A DNA stretch of 64,000 bases from Asparagopsis taxiformis (GCA_030407315.1 JALQPE010001919.1:1-64000); one strand, 5' to 3'; positions 35,765-46,134 are shown, numbered from the stretch's first letter. Program-made: numbers and translations. The notes: generated from the sequence alone by a model not told the origin.

Positions 35765-36984
35765 TCATAAGCAATCCGTCATGTCCAAACTATCACATCC
35801 CTTTTCCATAGTAATACCCTCACATAGGACATCTTTACTATATAATTGTAGCTGTGACCGGCACTGAAATGAAATCCCCGCGCCCACGCGTACGAGATGC
35901 GAGTCGCTTAGCTCCAGCAATTCATTGCCCGTGCAGCGCGTCGCCGCCGATAACGCACCGTCATAAAACGCGTCCGATATGAACGAGCAAATGTTCGCAT
36001 GCATGCGCTAGGATACATCGAGGAATAGACCGTGTATTATCGGCACTGTGATACTATCCCGCACGATATAAGACAGAAATGAAGTCCCTGATGCGCCGTT
36101 ATGCGCCCCGCGAATTGGCATTCCAAGCTGATGTTCGTCTCCTGTTCACGTTTTTCGCGCATCCTACCATAGCGATGAAATTGGCAGTGGGCACCTGACT
36201 CGCTTCGTCGGTGAATAAATAGTCAAACAGTCTCTCCGCTTGCTCGCGTGACAGTTGGTAGCATGTTTCTCCTACCAGTACGCCACCATTGTTGTCTTGT
36301 ATGTGCAAATTATTGATTATCCGTTTCAGTTCACATTCCTTGTTCATGCTGGCTGTGCCGAGCTTCCATACGAAATCTTTCGTCACCCCTGATCCAATGC
36401 ACGCGCTCAGTAGATTGATAATTGCTGCGTGCGAATTGAAGCTTACAGCTACTTTCTTGCCGTGTTGCATCACCAGTTGGGATATCACCTTGCCAGGCAT
36501 ATACATTTTCCCGCTCCCGGGAGGCCCTTGAATTACCAGTGTACAGCTCTCTTTTCTTGAGGCGAGGAATTCGGTTGTTCAGGTAAAGCAACTGCGGTCT
36601 GGAATAGGTGCTCTAGATCGCCATCGATTTATTCCTGATTGTCAGCCTTTCCCCGCAGTAATGCTTCAATGAGAGATACTTTTTCATCTGAACTGTCGCT
36701 AACCAAGCGTTCCGCCGATCGCAGCTCGCTCTGTCGCAGCGGGGACTGCAAATACTGAGACCCTCACGGTTGATCAGCCAACCAAATTTCGGCGGTGTAA
36801 AGTTACTTTTTCTGCCAGTGGAAAGCGTTACTCTTCCCATCCTATTTTCAGTTGCGTTGTCTATACTTCCCACTGTCAAGAAACTTGTTCTCATATTGGC
36901 ATCGCCGCTGTTCAACGAGTCGTTCGGGCATGGTATCACAAATACAACGCTACTATCTGAGGACAATACACATGGTTTTCGCAT
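35765..36984 (-). pseudogene. Decayed SF1 (Upf1/Dna2-like) DNA helicase
   Basis: Pieces of one helicase appear in order but in changing frames. A linker (P-P-K-F-G-W-L-I near 36780) is followed by Walker A, V-I-Q-G-P-P-G-S-G-K (about 36501-36535). An S-F-N-S-H-A-A-I-I-N-L-L motif comes next, then Walker B, T-D-E-A-S-Q-V-P-T-A-N (about 36175-36205). Motif III, G-D-E-H-Q-L-G-M-P-I-R-G-A-H (about 36095-36135), is in another frame. F-L-D-V-S is then followed by R-M-H-A-N-I-C-S-F-I-S (about 35975-36010). The order and wording resemble the SF1 branch of helicases with a DEAxQ motif. At least two frameshifts and a TAG break it, and the C-terminal motifs are missing. It may be a former element gene or a captured host gene. 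Confidence 0.7.
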
Positions 36985-37332
36985 GCTGAATAAATGTTTT
37001 TAATGCGTCTTTGGCCCTTACTTCCCAGCACTTGGTGCCGTTGCAGTACGCATTAGCCTTATAGAAGCGAGACATTCATCGTCTTCCCTCAGCGCATCAA
37101 AATTGGATCGCTATGCTAATTTCACTCGCTTGTAACACTCCCGCCACACAGGAGCTGATTACAGTATGTAGAAATGTAGAGAGTTTGAAAAGTTTGTCCA
37201 TGACGTGATCGCTGTCGCATTTTGGCATCCACGTCCACCACATCTGAAGCAATGTGTTAATGGGGCGACAGTGCTTTCGGGAGGTTGTTTGCGGTTCCTG
37301 TGGGGAAAGCGGAAATAGGGCGGCGGGGATAG
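36985..37332. other. No gene seen
   Basis: A spacer between the helicase remains and the nitrate-reductase-like fragment. Short ORFs on both strands have no recognisable motif. Confidence 0.5.
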
Positions 37333-37544
37333 TTTGCGTTCGGACGAAAAAAAGCGAGCTCATTGATCGAGTGGAAATTTCGTCCACACTTCGAATGTTG
37401 ACATTCAAACTGCAGACGCCGCAGCATCGCCTCGGCTTACCGGTGGGATATCATATGTTCGTCAAGGCTGTCGTAGAGGGAAAGACGGTCATGAGAGCGT
37501 TCACACATGTCTCATCGCGCATTAATGCGACGTTGGTCGGGTAG
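37333..37544 (+). pseudogene. Nitrate reductase / cytochrome b5 reductase FAD-domain fragment
   Basis: About 70 codons read K-S-E-L-I-D-R-V-E-I-S, then M-L-T-F-K-L, P-Q-H-R-L-G-L-P-V-G-Y-H-M-F and G-K-T-V-M-R-A-F-T-H-V-S-S. This follows the start of the FAD-binding domain of the nitrate reductase/cytochrome b5 reductase family, where L-G-L-P-V-G-x-H and R-(A/P)-Y-T-P are diagnostic. M-R-A favours nitrate reductase. The domain stops abruptly after V-S-S, and nothing of the NADH-binding half or the molybdenum domain is visible. I read it as a host exon-sized fragment captured by the transposon. The flavin-contact R-x-Y-T has become R-A-F-T, so it is not functional. Confidence 0.6.
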
Positions 37545-37587
37545 GATGCTTGATAATATCTGTAATGTCGCTATCGTGTCCACGCAT

Positions 37588-37755
37588 GAAATGAAATAGC
37601 TTCTTCGATGTACAATACAGGTTCATGTCCTTCTGTGCTATAAGAGCGTCACATTCCGCATACATAGCCATTCTCTCATCAAATGAAATAACCTCTCCGA
37701 TGTACAATAAAGGGGCATGTCCTTCTGTGCTATACGAGCGCCACATTCCGCATTG
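37588..37755 (-). repeat. Tandem duplication, ~94-bp period
   Basis: Two copies carry ATGAAATA, then CGATGTACAATA, CATGTCCTTCTGTGCTATA and CACATTCCGCAT, starting near 37588 and 37682. On the minus strand both copies translate to Y-S-T-E-G-H-x-P followed by L-Y-I, so a short coding segment has been duplicated. They differ at about ten positions. Confidence 0.75.
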
Positions 37756-39745
37756 AACAGAGCAACTTGCATTGGTGAGACGTTGGATCGAACACGCTCT
37801 GAGGAAGTAGGAAGGTAGTTCTCAAATGCAAAAAGCTTGACGGAAATGCCCTTGATGACGTCCAGATCGTCGATGGCACCCAGCTGCGTCTTAGCAGGAT
37901 ATTTGGCTTCGAATTCAGCAACCTTGTGATGGACGCGCGGTCTATGACAGTAGACGTATTTCCGTCTCTAGTATACGAGGAACTTCCGTTTGATAGTAAC
38001 CTGGCTGTAGAGTGCCGAATTGCTCGACCTGTTGCAAGCATCAAGCAAGCACTCTTACAGTCAACAGCGACAGACTGCACGAGCATATCTTTGGAGTGAT
38101 TCTTAGCGTTAGATTCTTGGGAGCGCATTGATTCCCTACGATCAATTTCAGATACTGGAGGTCTTCCCGCTTCCGATTTCTTGCCAAGGGGATCTTTAAG
38201 TAGAGACGACACGACATTTGACGACACGAGACGGCTTGTTAACATCACACTCAGATTGCACAGCATCACAGTCTTGGCCGCGTCCACAAGCTTCTGAAAG
38301 TGCAGCTCGAGTTGATCTTGCAGCATCTTCACGAGTAGAAATAGGATTTTCTATTCCCATGAGGCGGTTATCCTTACCCCCACCAAAAAACTGCGTTACA
38401 TCATCATCAAACGCAGAGAAGTCATTCATATCCATTGGCGGTCCGGCGTCGAAACCTGTACATTTATCGGCGGGATTGCTACCGTCGCCTTCCAAGTTCA
38501 AAGCATAGATGCCATTTGCACTTTGTGTTGTTTTAGGAACCGGTTCGGTCTAGATAGGAAACTTACAGATCCATCATCAACGGTTCTACTCTCACTAGAA
38601 TCACCAGGAGGAGAATGGCCCTGTTCCAAGACAAAATCATCCGCCCAATCGTCTGTTTCTGCAGCAGGATCTGCATACACGCCAATGACATTACTCACAC
38701 GAGGAAGATCTGATGCACCTAATTTGGCGTGCTGGTCCAACTCTTCGTCAAATGCAGTGAGAGTAATTGTATTGCGTGGACCGTGATCCCTAACACTGTT
38801 TGACGAGGTTGCTTTCTGCGGTGGTGATCTGCGATCGTGAAGACGAGTTATAGATCCGCTTCGGCTAGCGGCAGTTCCCTTCGCTGGAAACTTGGTTGGT
38901 GCGATTTCAGAGTCATCAGACAGTTCATCCTAGCACCAATCGTCCACAGAGTCATCTGTTGTAATTGATGTACGTGTTGGAATGCGCGAAGAAAGAGCTG
39001 GTGTGGAATGAGTTTGGATGGTAGAAGTGTCTGGCGGATGGGTAGAAGGTGGAGGAATAGTTGGGCTCGCAATTGAAGCATTACGAAGACGCAAGGGCTG
39101 ACGAGGAGTGGGGAGAGGATCGGGTAAGCGAATGCGAGGACTGTCATTGAGATTAAGTGTGTCTGTCGACGATACTTGAGCAGATAATAGTGGTGGTCGA
39201 GGCGGAAGGGCAGGAGTGGCTGTTGCAGAGGTGCGACGGGTGGTGGCATGAGCAACAAGACGAATATCGGAAGAAGTTGACTCCTGAGAACTGCGCTCGG
39301 AAAAATTTCACGGAAGCTGGCGATGTGTTTTAGCTGTGTGCACTGGAGGAAATGACGAAGATGAGGGCACCGTTGGCGAATTATGCGCTTCCGAGAGGCG
39401 AATTCGAGCGCCAACTTCTTTGGTTACGACATCTGAAGTATGGGACGTATGGCGAAAGCGCTTCGAAGTAGGCTTGGGTGGAGGTTGCACTTTTCGTAAT
39501 GGATTCTGTGAGTGATATGAACGCTTTTCTCGTGACTCTGGTTGATCAGACAAAGGCTGAGGAAAGCCATGCGAATGGGCGGTAGAATTTGGTGGTGTTA
39601 GTTGTGGTCGTTGCTGGTGATGCCATTCCAAAAAAATTCGCCAGAACAATTGTTTCCGCTTGAGTAGAATTGATTTCGCCCAAGTTGGCGACGGAAACTT
39701 GCGGTGAACAGGCGGGGAAGAATGCAAGGAAGACACAGAGAGCAC
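37740..39745 (-). pseudogene. Acidic Ser/Pro-rich pseudogene, probably captured
   Basis: A protein-like reading can be followed through several frame changes. First comes a long Ser/Thr/Pro-rich region (about 39300-38960), then D-D-S-V-D-D-W, a TAG, and D-E-L-S-D-D-S-E. A basic stretch follows, then T-D-D-W-A-D-D-F (about 38645), then D-F-S-A-F-D-D-D-V-T-Q-F-F (about 38400). An amphipathic helix comes next (L-Q-D-Q-L-E-L-H-F-Q-K-L). At the end is a well-formed stretch, V-A-E-F-E-A-K-Y-P-A-K-T-Q-L-G-A-I-D-D-L (about 37925-37865). Repeated D-D-W-x-D-(D/E) motifs occur in some fungal and plant septation-pathway proteins, but that link is weak. I do not recognise the gene. The mixed acidic, low-complexity and helical make-up looks like a host regulatory protein rather than transposon machinery. 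Confidence 0.45.
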
Positions 39746-40753
39746 TTACGACGCGCGAAAAGCTGAGAAATGTGTGACTATCACTCATGGAAGACGTTGA
39801 GGGCGGAAGGGAACACATTGCAGAGGGAGGATGTGCGAGGCGGAAGGGAGAGGGAATAATTTCATGGCCTTGATGGGTCATGCATGCACGGCTTACAGAA
39901 CATGTGCATCTGGCAGTTAAATGGCCGGCGTGCTTCCAGTAGAAAGCCGCCGGCCGCGGGTACAAATTTGATCACATGTCACAATTCAAAATTGTGACTC
40001 AAAATTTTGTACCGGCCTGTTGTGCTCAAATTTCAAGCACACCCCTCCGTGACATGTTGTACCTCCCGCCAATAAGTGGCAGTGTTTCGGTTGCATACTT
40101 TGAGCATAATGTGCACAATGTGCACAATGATTGTGTACATGTGTGTACTCGAGACGCCATGGCGTGGATGTCTTGGCGTTGCTCATTGTTATTCACGCTC
40201 AACAGTGCGTGCATGCCGACGCGGACATCAGCACACGACGGAGCATGTGATACGTCCATGCATGGACTGCATCACACACTCAACGTGCAAATAGGATCTT
40301 ATAGCAGTCCATGCCTGGAGCATATGACTGTAAAGGGGTATAGGAGTGTGGAGCATGTATGACACGGGTGGTTGTACACATAAGTGTGTGGCGTTCGAGA
40401 ATCAATAAGTGAAGCAGTGTATGGTCGTCGGCACTTTGCAATACGGCGTGTATGATTGTACAGGGGTATAGGAGCGTGGAGCATGCATAGCATGGATGGA
40501 TTTACACATATGTTTGCATGAGTCTGTGGCATGCATGGATGGGTGTACAAAGAAGTGTGCATGAGTCTGTGGCGTGCATGGATGGCACGGAAGGGTGTAC
40601 AAATAAGTGTGCATGTCTGTGTGGCGGCAGTGAAGCAATCAGTGCAACAGTGCATGCACGTCACAGCACTTTGCAATATGAATTATTATGAATGAGTGAG
40701 TGGCATTAAAGAGATTCTGAACGACATACATTTATGTGAACGGTCTTACCAAC
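39746..40753. repeat. Short dispersed repeats, no gene
   Basis: Between 40290 and 40680 the phrases GGGGTATAGGAG(C/T)GTGGAGCATG, GCATGGATGG, GTGTACAAA and TGAGTCTGTGGC recur two to four times each. They form a degenerate array with roughly 70-150 bp spacing. 39970-40150 has TGTGCACAATG duplicated and a pair of mirrored CAATTTTGA words. ORFs here are Cys/His-rich artefacts. Confidence 0.55.
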
Positions 40754-41802
40754 TTATTTAAACGATGGCAACTGCTCTCGTACTCGATCACAGGTTGCAC
40801 CATCTAACTTTCCGTCCACTAGCGAGTCAAACGTTGTAATCACCGAAGTAAGCGCAATTGTGTCAATCCAGGGTGTAGGAGTGCCGAGCACAAAGCACGG
40901 TTTGTACCTACTCCGGTAGGAGTCAGCGTCCGTTTTGGTGTACCAATGAACCATCAATTTTGCGATACGGTTTCCCTTGCGCGTAATTCTATGTGTTCTC
41001 GCCACCCAGAACGGCTCCTCATCCGTACACTGATCCCCTTTGACCACCAGAAACAACTTCTTTCCCGATTGTGTAGCACTCAGAAGACTCGGCGGCGCCG
41101 TTTCTTCGTGAATCGAAAGCGTCTCCGAATTTTCGGACTGTTGCACGATGGGCTTTTCAGTAGCTTTGGAGGGTTGAAACTGCTGCTCAGCACGCGATAC
41201 TTCATTTTTGTCCGTAGGAGATTGCGGCTGTGTTTGCGTCGCTAGATGCTTGTCCATATCAGATTTCTGTGCACTGAACGTGTCAATGTGCGAATTTTTC
41301 GGCGCGGATTGATGCGCTTTGTCTGCCGGCAAGCGTACTCGATGGTGAGGAGATGGTGAGCGGAGTCGCATACAGCGCTCACAACGTTCATACTCTCCCC
41401 CTTTTTTTTCTCGATCGCCAGTTGCGCAGCTTTTTTCAGTGGTTTTTTGTTTGACCACTGCATCTCGCGGGAGAAGCCGAATACCTGCGTTAAGAATTGA
41501 TAGCAGACGGCACTCCCGCGATATGCGTACATTTCCGACACCGGCTCATATAACGATACTAAGTAGCGCTGTCGTCTCGTACGATCATACTCAACGACTC
41601 GAAATGAGTCCCTTACTAGATATTCGCTGGCTGCAATTTCGAAGCAGCGCCGGGAACAGCATTGTACCTTGTGCAATTCTCCATCTTCGAACTTTTTCGC
41701 TATGATTTTTGCCCTGTTCAGATTTCTCTTCCTGATAGAGGACACCTGTCCTTTCATCGCGAAAGACAGTCGGTCTATTTTAGATCCTGATGATTCGGTC
41801 AT
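40754..41802 (-). pseudogene. Centre-deleted paralogue of the candidate transposase
   Basis: The first part (41802-41242) repeats the N-terminal Cys-containing domain of the protein at 46394-48160: C-C-S-R-R-C-F versus C-C-N-K-G-C-F, R-R-Q-R-Y-L versus R-R-R-Y-L, and V-C-Y-Q-F versus V-C-C-E-F, then F-S-R. The second part (41458-40754, one frame over) has a Gln/Ser/Lys-rich linker, then the C-terminal domain (E-E-P-F-W-V-A-R, V-H-W-Y, Y-R-S-R-Y-K-P), like that at 48394-48903. The whole central catalytic region is absent. One base shift separates the halves. It keeps a TATA box at a normal distance. If the shift is a sequencing error, this would be a short DNA- or protein-binding relative that could interfere with the full protein. 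Confidence 0.6.
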
Positions 41803-41857
41803 TGTTGATGGAGGTGGTATGGGGCGAAAGTGTCGGGGACTTGCAGCACATGTCCTG

Positions 41858-41865
41858 CTTTATAC
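41858..41865 (-). promoter_or_regulatory. TATA box of the truncated paralogue
   Basis: TATAAAGC on the minus strand, about 57 bp upstream of the ATG at 41802. Confidence 0.4.
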
Positions 41866-42979
41866 CAGAACGGGAACCAGCTTCTAATCAGTTATAAACG
41901 TTCAGGATGTAAATATGTCACAAATGAGCGCTTTCTGTACTTTTCGGAACGAGATGTACTTCTTGAATTATGAGCCTTGAATCCATCGATCTCATTGGAC
42001 GCCCGGAACTCTCTTGAATTGAAGGATTCCAGCGTGCCAGTCGTAGTTCAACCAGCAATGACTGTGGAAAGACATGTTATCTGTCTGATCTCTAATCCGA
42101 ATACTCTTGGTGGGAACGATTCATTATCTGCTCCCGTTATTATTCCACATGTTCGTAGAACAATATTCTGTTCATTGAATGGAGTCATAATGTAAATGTT
42201 CTACCATTTATATGTATCAAGTTGCATGCTATTGCACCTGAACCTTGTAAACACCATTTTAGTTGTACAAAAATCGAATCAAGCTTCTGTAGTTTGAGAA
42301 CAGTACGACGTACTACTTTTCGGCAGGCCTGCTTTGTGCACCGTTCAAGCAATAATAATGTTCTTTCGGTCTGAGTTTCTATTTCTAATATGCATTGTTT
42401 ATCGTCTAAGTTGCAGTGGGTAGGAATGTACTCTAAGGTGTAATGTAGGATATGGAATGTATTAAGGGATGAAAGAAACCTGGTAGCTGCGCTGTTTACT
42501 GAAAAATGGCATTGCAATGGGGAAATGAGAATGGGTTTTCGGTGTGCAAGATACTCAGACCTGTTCGGTAATATTGGTATCGGAGGGGAAGGTGGCGAAA
42601 CCTGTTCAGAAATCCCTGCTATTAGCAGCGAAAAGATGATGTGTACGGCCCATTTGCTGTATAGGAAATAGTCCTGGTGAGATGGGCCATTCCTAGGAAA
42701 TATGAAAAAAATATGCCAAGTGTTGTGAGCAATATAGCAAATCAGATTGCCAAATCATTCCATCATCTGGATAGACACGGCCCGGCGCAATATAATTTTT
42801 AGAATACCCCACTACTGATATTTCTGATTGGCACTCATTGGGAGAGTGCTTGCGTCTCCTATCCACTTCAATTGTCTCCCTAGTAATGGGAACCACGATA
42901 CACGGGCCACCACCGCCGTCGTAATCCGGTTTGAGCCGTGTCGTGCCCTGCATGGCCAAGATGCTTCACCATGCCAAAA
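41866..42979. other. Divergent intergenic region, no gene seen
   Basis: It separates the minus-strand paralogue from the plus-strand methyltransferase gene. ORFs are under 120 codons and unremarkable. It probably holds the promoters of both directions. Confidence 0.5.
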
Positions 42980-43025
42980 CCGAAATGACCGTTCACATTG
43001 GATCCAATGTGAACGGTCATTTCGG
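42980..43025. promoter_or_regulatory. 46-bp perfect palindrome upstream of the methyltransferase
   Basis: Two perfect 23-bp arms meet at GGATCC with no loop (centre between 43002 and 43003). Each arm contains CCGAAATGACCGTTCACATT. Weaker flanking symmetry extends outward (CACCATGC on both sides). It lies 80-125 bp before the methyltransferase ATG, in its probable promoter. It could be an operator for a dimeric protein, possibly the ParB-domain protein itself, or the scar of a small inverted duplication. Confidence 0.6.
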
Positions 43026-43104
43026 GTTTGGGCCAGTGTACTATGCATGGTGAAAGTACACTGTACTTGAGTATGGCGTTCATGACAATCATTTCAAGTC
43101 CTTC

Positions 43105-46100
43105 ATGCGAAAGTGCGAGAAATTGATACAGAGTTTTATAGCTTCTGTTTCCCCTTCATTTCTTACCCGGCACTTCATTATTTCAGAACTGGATGACATG
43201 ACGAGATTCTTCAAGAGGAGTGGGTCCAGACTCAGTTCCAAATCAGGTCCTCCAGAAGAGGAACCGGGTACTTCCACCATGAAGCACACTAATACCGCCT
43301 TATTTGCAGACGTCATGGAAGGGTCTACGAACACACGTGTTGATCCGCGGGCATGCATCCCACTCACTGCTGTTCGACAAGTAGTGCGCTCTGGTGTGTT
43401 GCGATTGAAGTCGATATTTTCTGGAAACATAAAGTCAGCACAATGTCAAGAACAAGATGAAACAAACGGAATTGATGGATTCATTTCGGGCTCCGACAAT
43501 GCGATCGTAGTCGAGTTGACCGGGTCGTTCCAGCGCCACATTATTGACTTTTTCAAAACGATACGCGGTCCTCAGGGTGATTTTCTTTCTGACAGTGAGG
43601 CGAAAGAGAAGTCCGAATGCCGTTCCGTTTGGTACGGAGTTGTTGACGGTATGCACAGACTGACTGCAATCCAGGAGTTAATGGATGAGAACCCGGAGAG
43701 GTGGGACTCTTTTATGTGGCCTGTCACGATACTGAAAGGAGGTCATTCTATCCAAGTTCTGAAACAACTAGGCAGACATCAGAACCGAAAGCATGATGCA
43801 ACATTATATGTCGAAACCACGTTCTATGATATCCTGAGCGGAATGAAAGAAGAAGCCCACCGGATGCAGAGCATGACCTCAAAGCCACCTACAGCCAAAC
43901 AAGTTGCTGCCGCATATGATGGTTGCTCCCACCTCAAGGATAACACCGTCAGACAGACTGCTGCGACGGCATTGCGCCTTCCTGCGCGAGTGATCGAAGA
44001 GATTGGAACAATTATGAATTCGGAGCATCCAGACTTGGCAGAACCTCCTTCTAGCAACAGTATGGCATTGAAAACTCGGAGAAAGGGTACTAATACCCCA
44101 ATGAAAAGCGTTGACTGTCGCGTGTATCGCAAATTTGTGAATATAACATCTTTGAAATCTGCAACCAAGTTCATGAATGCTTCGGGTACTGATGCTGAAG
44201 AAGTTCAAGTTCATACTCTTTACAGGCTTCGGGGAATCTCCAGATTGAATAAATTCAAACCAGTATCATACAAAGATACCCTCCAGCAATACGAATACAC
44301 ATGCGCAGCGATGAAAGAAGCGCGTAAGTTCGAGGTTCTTCATGAAGGACAGGTATGGCCAAAGGGCATGGAATCAATCAAGCAGAATCTACTTCGCTCA
44401 TCAAAGTTCGATACTGATGTTATGGAGAACATGGGAAACGATTATAATATTCTGGATGCTCTTTTGAAGCAGTACCGGAAAGTTTGCCCTCAAATTGCTC
44501 CCATAAAGGAAAAGAAGTATCGGGAAAGCCATCGAAAAGACCCAGATCCCGATTCTTTCTGTCAGGAAATTGGCAAGACGGCAGCCGATAACGAAAATGC
44601 AGATACAAGGGACGCGAAAGAAGAGAAAAAAGATGTCTCGAAGGAAGATAGTGTTCCTCAACTAGGCTCCGAAATATGTGATGAGGATATAGTCTCGGTA
44701 CCGAAGATGAGCCAGATAACGCAAGAATCTGTACAAGATGAAGTTGACGCTTCCGAAAAGGTTATCTCCGGACCGAAAACTTCTATTCCAGTGGACCGAA
44801 TGATAACAGAGAACGATGTCTCTGCTTCACCTAGTATCAACTCAGACCGCCTCAACCTTCATTCTAAACGCGGTTCATCTGGTACGAATGAGCCAGAAAG
44901 AAAAGACTACGTTCTTGAAATGGGAATTACATGCTATCAGATGAAATGGCAGGACTTCGACAAGGAAATATGGACAGATGAGTACCCTCTTCAGGATTTA
45001 GTTCTTACCGACCCTCCGTATGGAACTCCGAATTCTAAATCCCTTCGTAATACCGCATATAACAATTTCATAAGTGATAAGGAAATCAATGCATTATGCC
45101 AGTTTGCAAGGAGAGCCTTGAAGCCAGGTGGCTGGTTTTTCTGTTTTGTATCATTCCGAAACTTTCCAGCATTCCTGCATGAGCTGAGAAACGTCGGTTT
45201 CGACGGTCCGGAATACCCTTTCGTATTCATGAAAGACACGAACACTGTACAAGCACATCGCGGAGATATGTTCCCACAAAACGCGTGCGAGTTTGCAGTT
45301 GTTGCCAGGGCTCCCGGACATCGTAAGGACGGTTTCAAGCCAGACCTTCGAAGCCAATATCACCTCGTCCCAACAGAAACGAAACGGAAATTCGCTGCAA
45401 TGTCCAGAATTCCCGTTTCGAAAGACAAACTTCTCACTCCAGGAACAAAATCTCCTGTTCTAACAGAAGAGAAACATATTGGAATGTTATCCGAGATAAT
45501 CAACACGTTTTGTCCTGAGAGGGGTTCAGTTATTGATGTTTACGGAGGAACACTTACTACTGCGATCGCAGCGATGAAGACAGCCCGTTCATGTGTGGTT
45601 GTGGAAGCTAGTACCAAGATTTTCCGTCTCGCTCATGAAAGACTTCGTTCTATTGCCGATGCTTTGTATCATAATGATCTGAGATCACGTATCGGATCGA
45701 AGAAGAGGAGAACAGGGAATCATGCAGAGGATGGCGTTCTGCTAAGCCAACCGAAAATCTGTTCGCTACAGAAAAAGGGAAAAGATGATAATACAAATGC
45801 CGGTAAATCCACTATCGAAGGAATAGAGAGAGTACTGAAAGGAGGAGATTCTGTTGAACTATACATTTTGGATCAGGTCGTCGGAAAAGCGTCTCTCCTT
45901 TGTGCAGGAACTAGTGATGAGAGGTTCCAAACTACAATACACAATGTACCTCTAGCGAACTTTCAAGGTGAGGATCAGAAACTTGTATCTTGTTATATGT
46001 TCGAACCGAACGAATGTTGTTTGGATTGTCCTTACCCGTACAAATACGGTGGTATTGAACCTCCTCCTGGAACTTTGAAAGGGCTGAACGGGATATTCGC

Positions 46101-46134
46101 ATGGGACTTGAACAAGATGAGGCCGTTGTCTTAG
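43105..46134 (+). CDS. ParB-domain / beta-class DNA amino-methyltransferase
   Basis: A 1009-residue intact ORF. Residues about 85-245 look like a ParB/Srx-type domain: I-P-L-T-A-V-R-Q, then V-V-D-G-M-H-R-L-T-A-I at 179-189, the signature G-x-H-R. Residues about 610-880 are an S-adenosylmethionine-dependent DNA methyltransferase with motif IV D-P-P-Y at 636-639 and motif I D-V-Y-G-G-T at 811-816. Motif IV precedes motif I, the permuted order of the beta class, which methylates adenine N6 or cytosine N4. Between the two domains lies a charged linker, and about 120 residues follow with C-x2-C-P in C-C-L-D-C-P. Probably nuclear, acting on the element's own DNA or on target chromatin. The start may instead be the internal ATG at 43198. 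No stop or frameshift interrupts it. Confidence 0.8.
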   Translation: MRKCEKLIQSFIASVSPSFLTRHFIISELDDMTRFFKRSGSRLSSKSGPPEEEPGTSTMKHTNTALFADVMEGSTNTRVDPRACIPLTAVRQVVRSGVLRLKSIFSGNIKSAQCQEQDETNGIDGFISGSDNAIVVELTGSFQRHIIDFFKTIRGPQGDFLSDSEAKEKSECRSVWYGVVDGMHRLTAIQELMDENPERWDSFMWPVTILKGGHSIQVLKQLGRHQNRKHDATLYVETTFYDILSGMKEEAHRMQSMTSKPPTAKQVAAAYDGCSHLKDNTVRQTAATALRLPARVIEEIGTIMNSEHPDLAEPPSSNSMALKTRRKGTNTPMKSVDCRVYRKFVNITSLKSATKFMNASGTDAEEVQVHTLYRLRGISRLNKFKPVSYKDTLQQYEYTCAAMKEARKFEVLHEGQVWPKGMESIKQNLLRSSKFDTDVMENMGNDYNILDALLKQYRKVCPQIAPIKEKKYRESHRKDPDPDSFCQEIGKTAADNENADTRDAKEEKKDVSKEDSVPQLGSEICDEDIVSVPKMSQITQESVQDEVDASEKVISGPKTSIPVDRMITENDVSASPSINSDRLNLHSKRGSSGTNEPERKDYVLEMGITCYQMKWQDFDKEIWTDEYPLQDLVLTDPPYGTPNSKSLRNTAYNNFISDKEINALCQFARRALKPGGWFFCFVSFRNFPAFLHELRNVGFDGPEYPFVFMKDTNTVQAHRGDMFPQNACEFAVVARAPGHRKDGFKPDLRSQYHLVPTETKRKFAAMSRIPVSKDKLLTPGTKSPVLTEEKHIGMLSEIINTFCPERGSVIDVYGGTLTTAIAAMKTARSCVVVEASTKIFRLAHERLRSIADALYHNDLRSRIGSKKRRTGNHAEDGVLLSQPKICSLQKKGKDDNTNAGKSTIEGIERVLKGGDSVELYILDQVVGKASLLCAGTSDERFQTTIHNVPLANFQGEDQKLVSCYMFEPNECCLDCPYPYKYGGIEPPPGTLKGLNGIFAWDLNKMRPLS

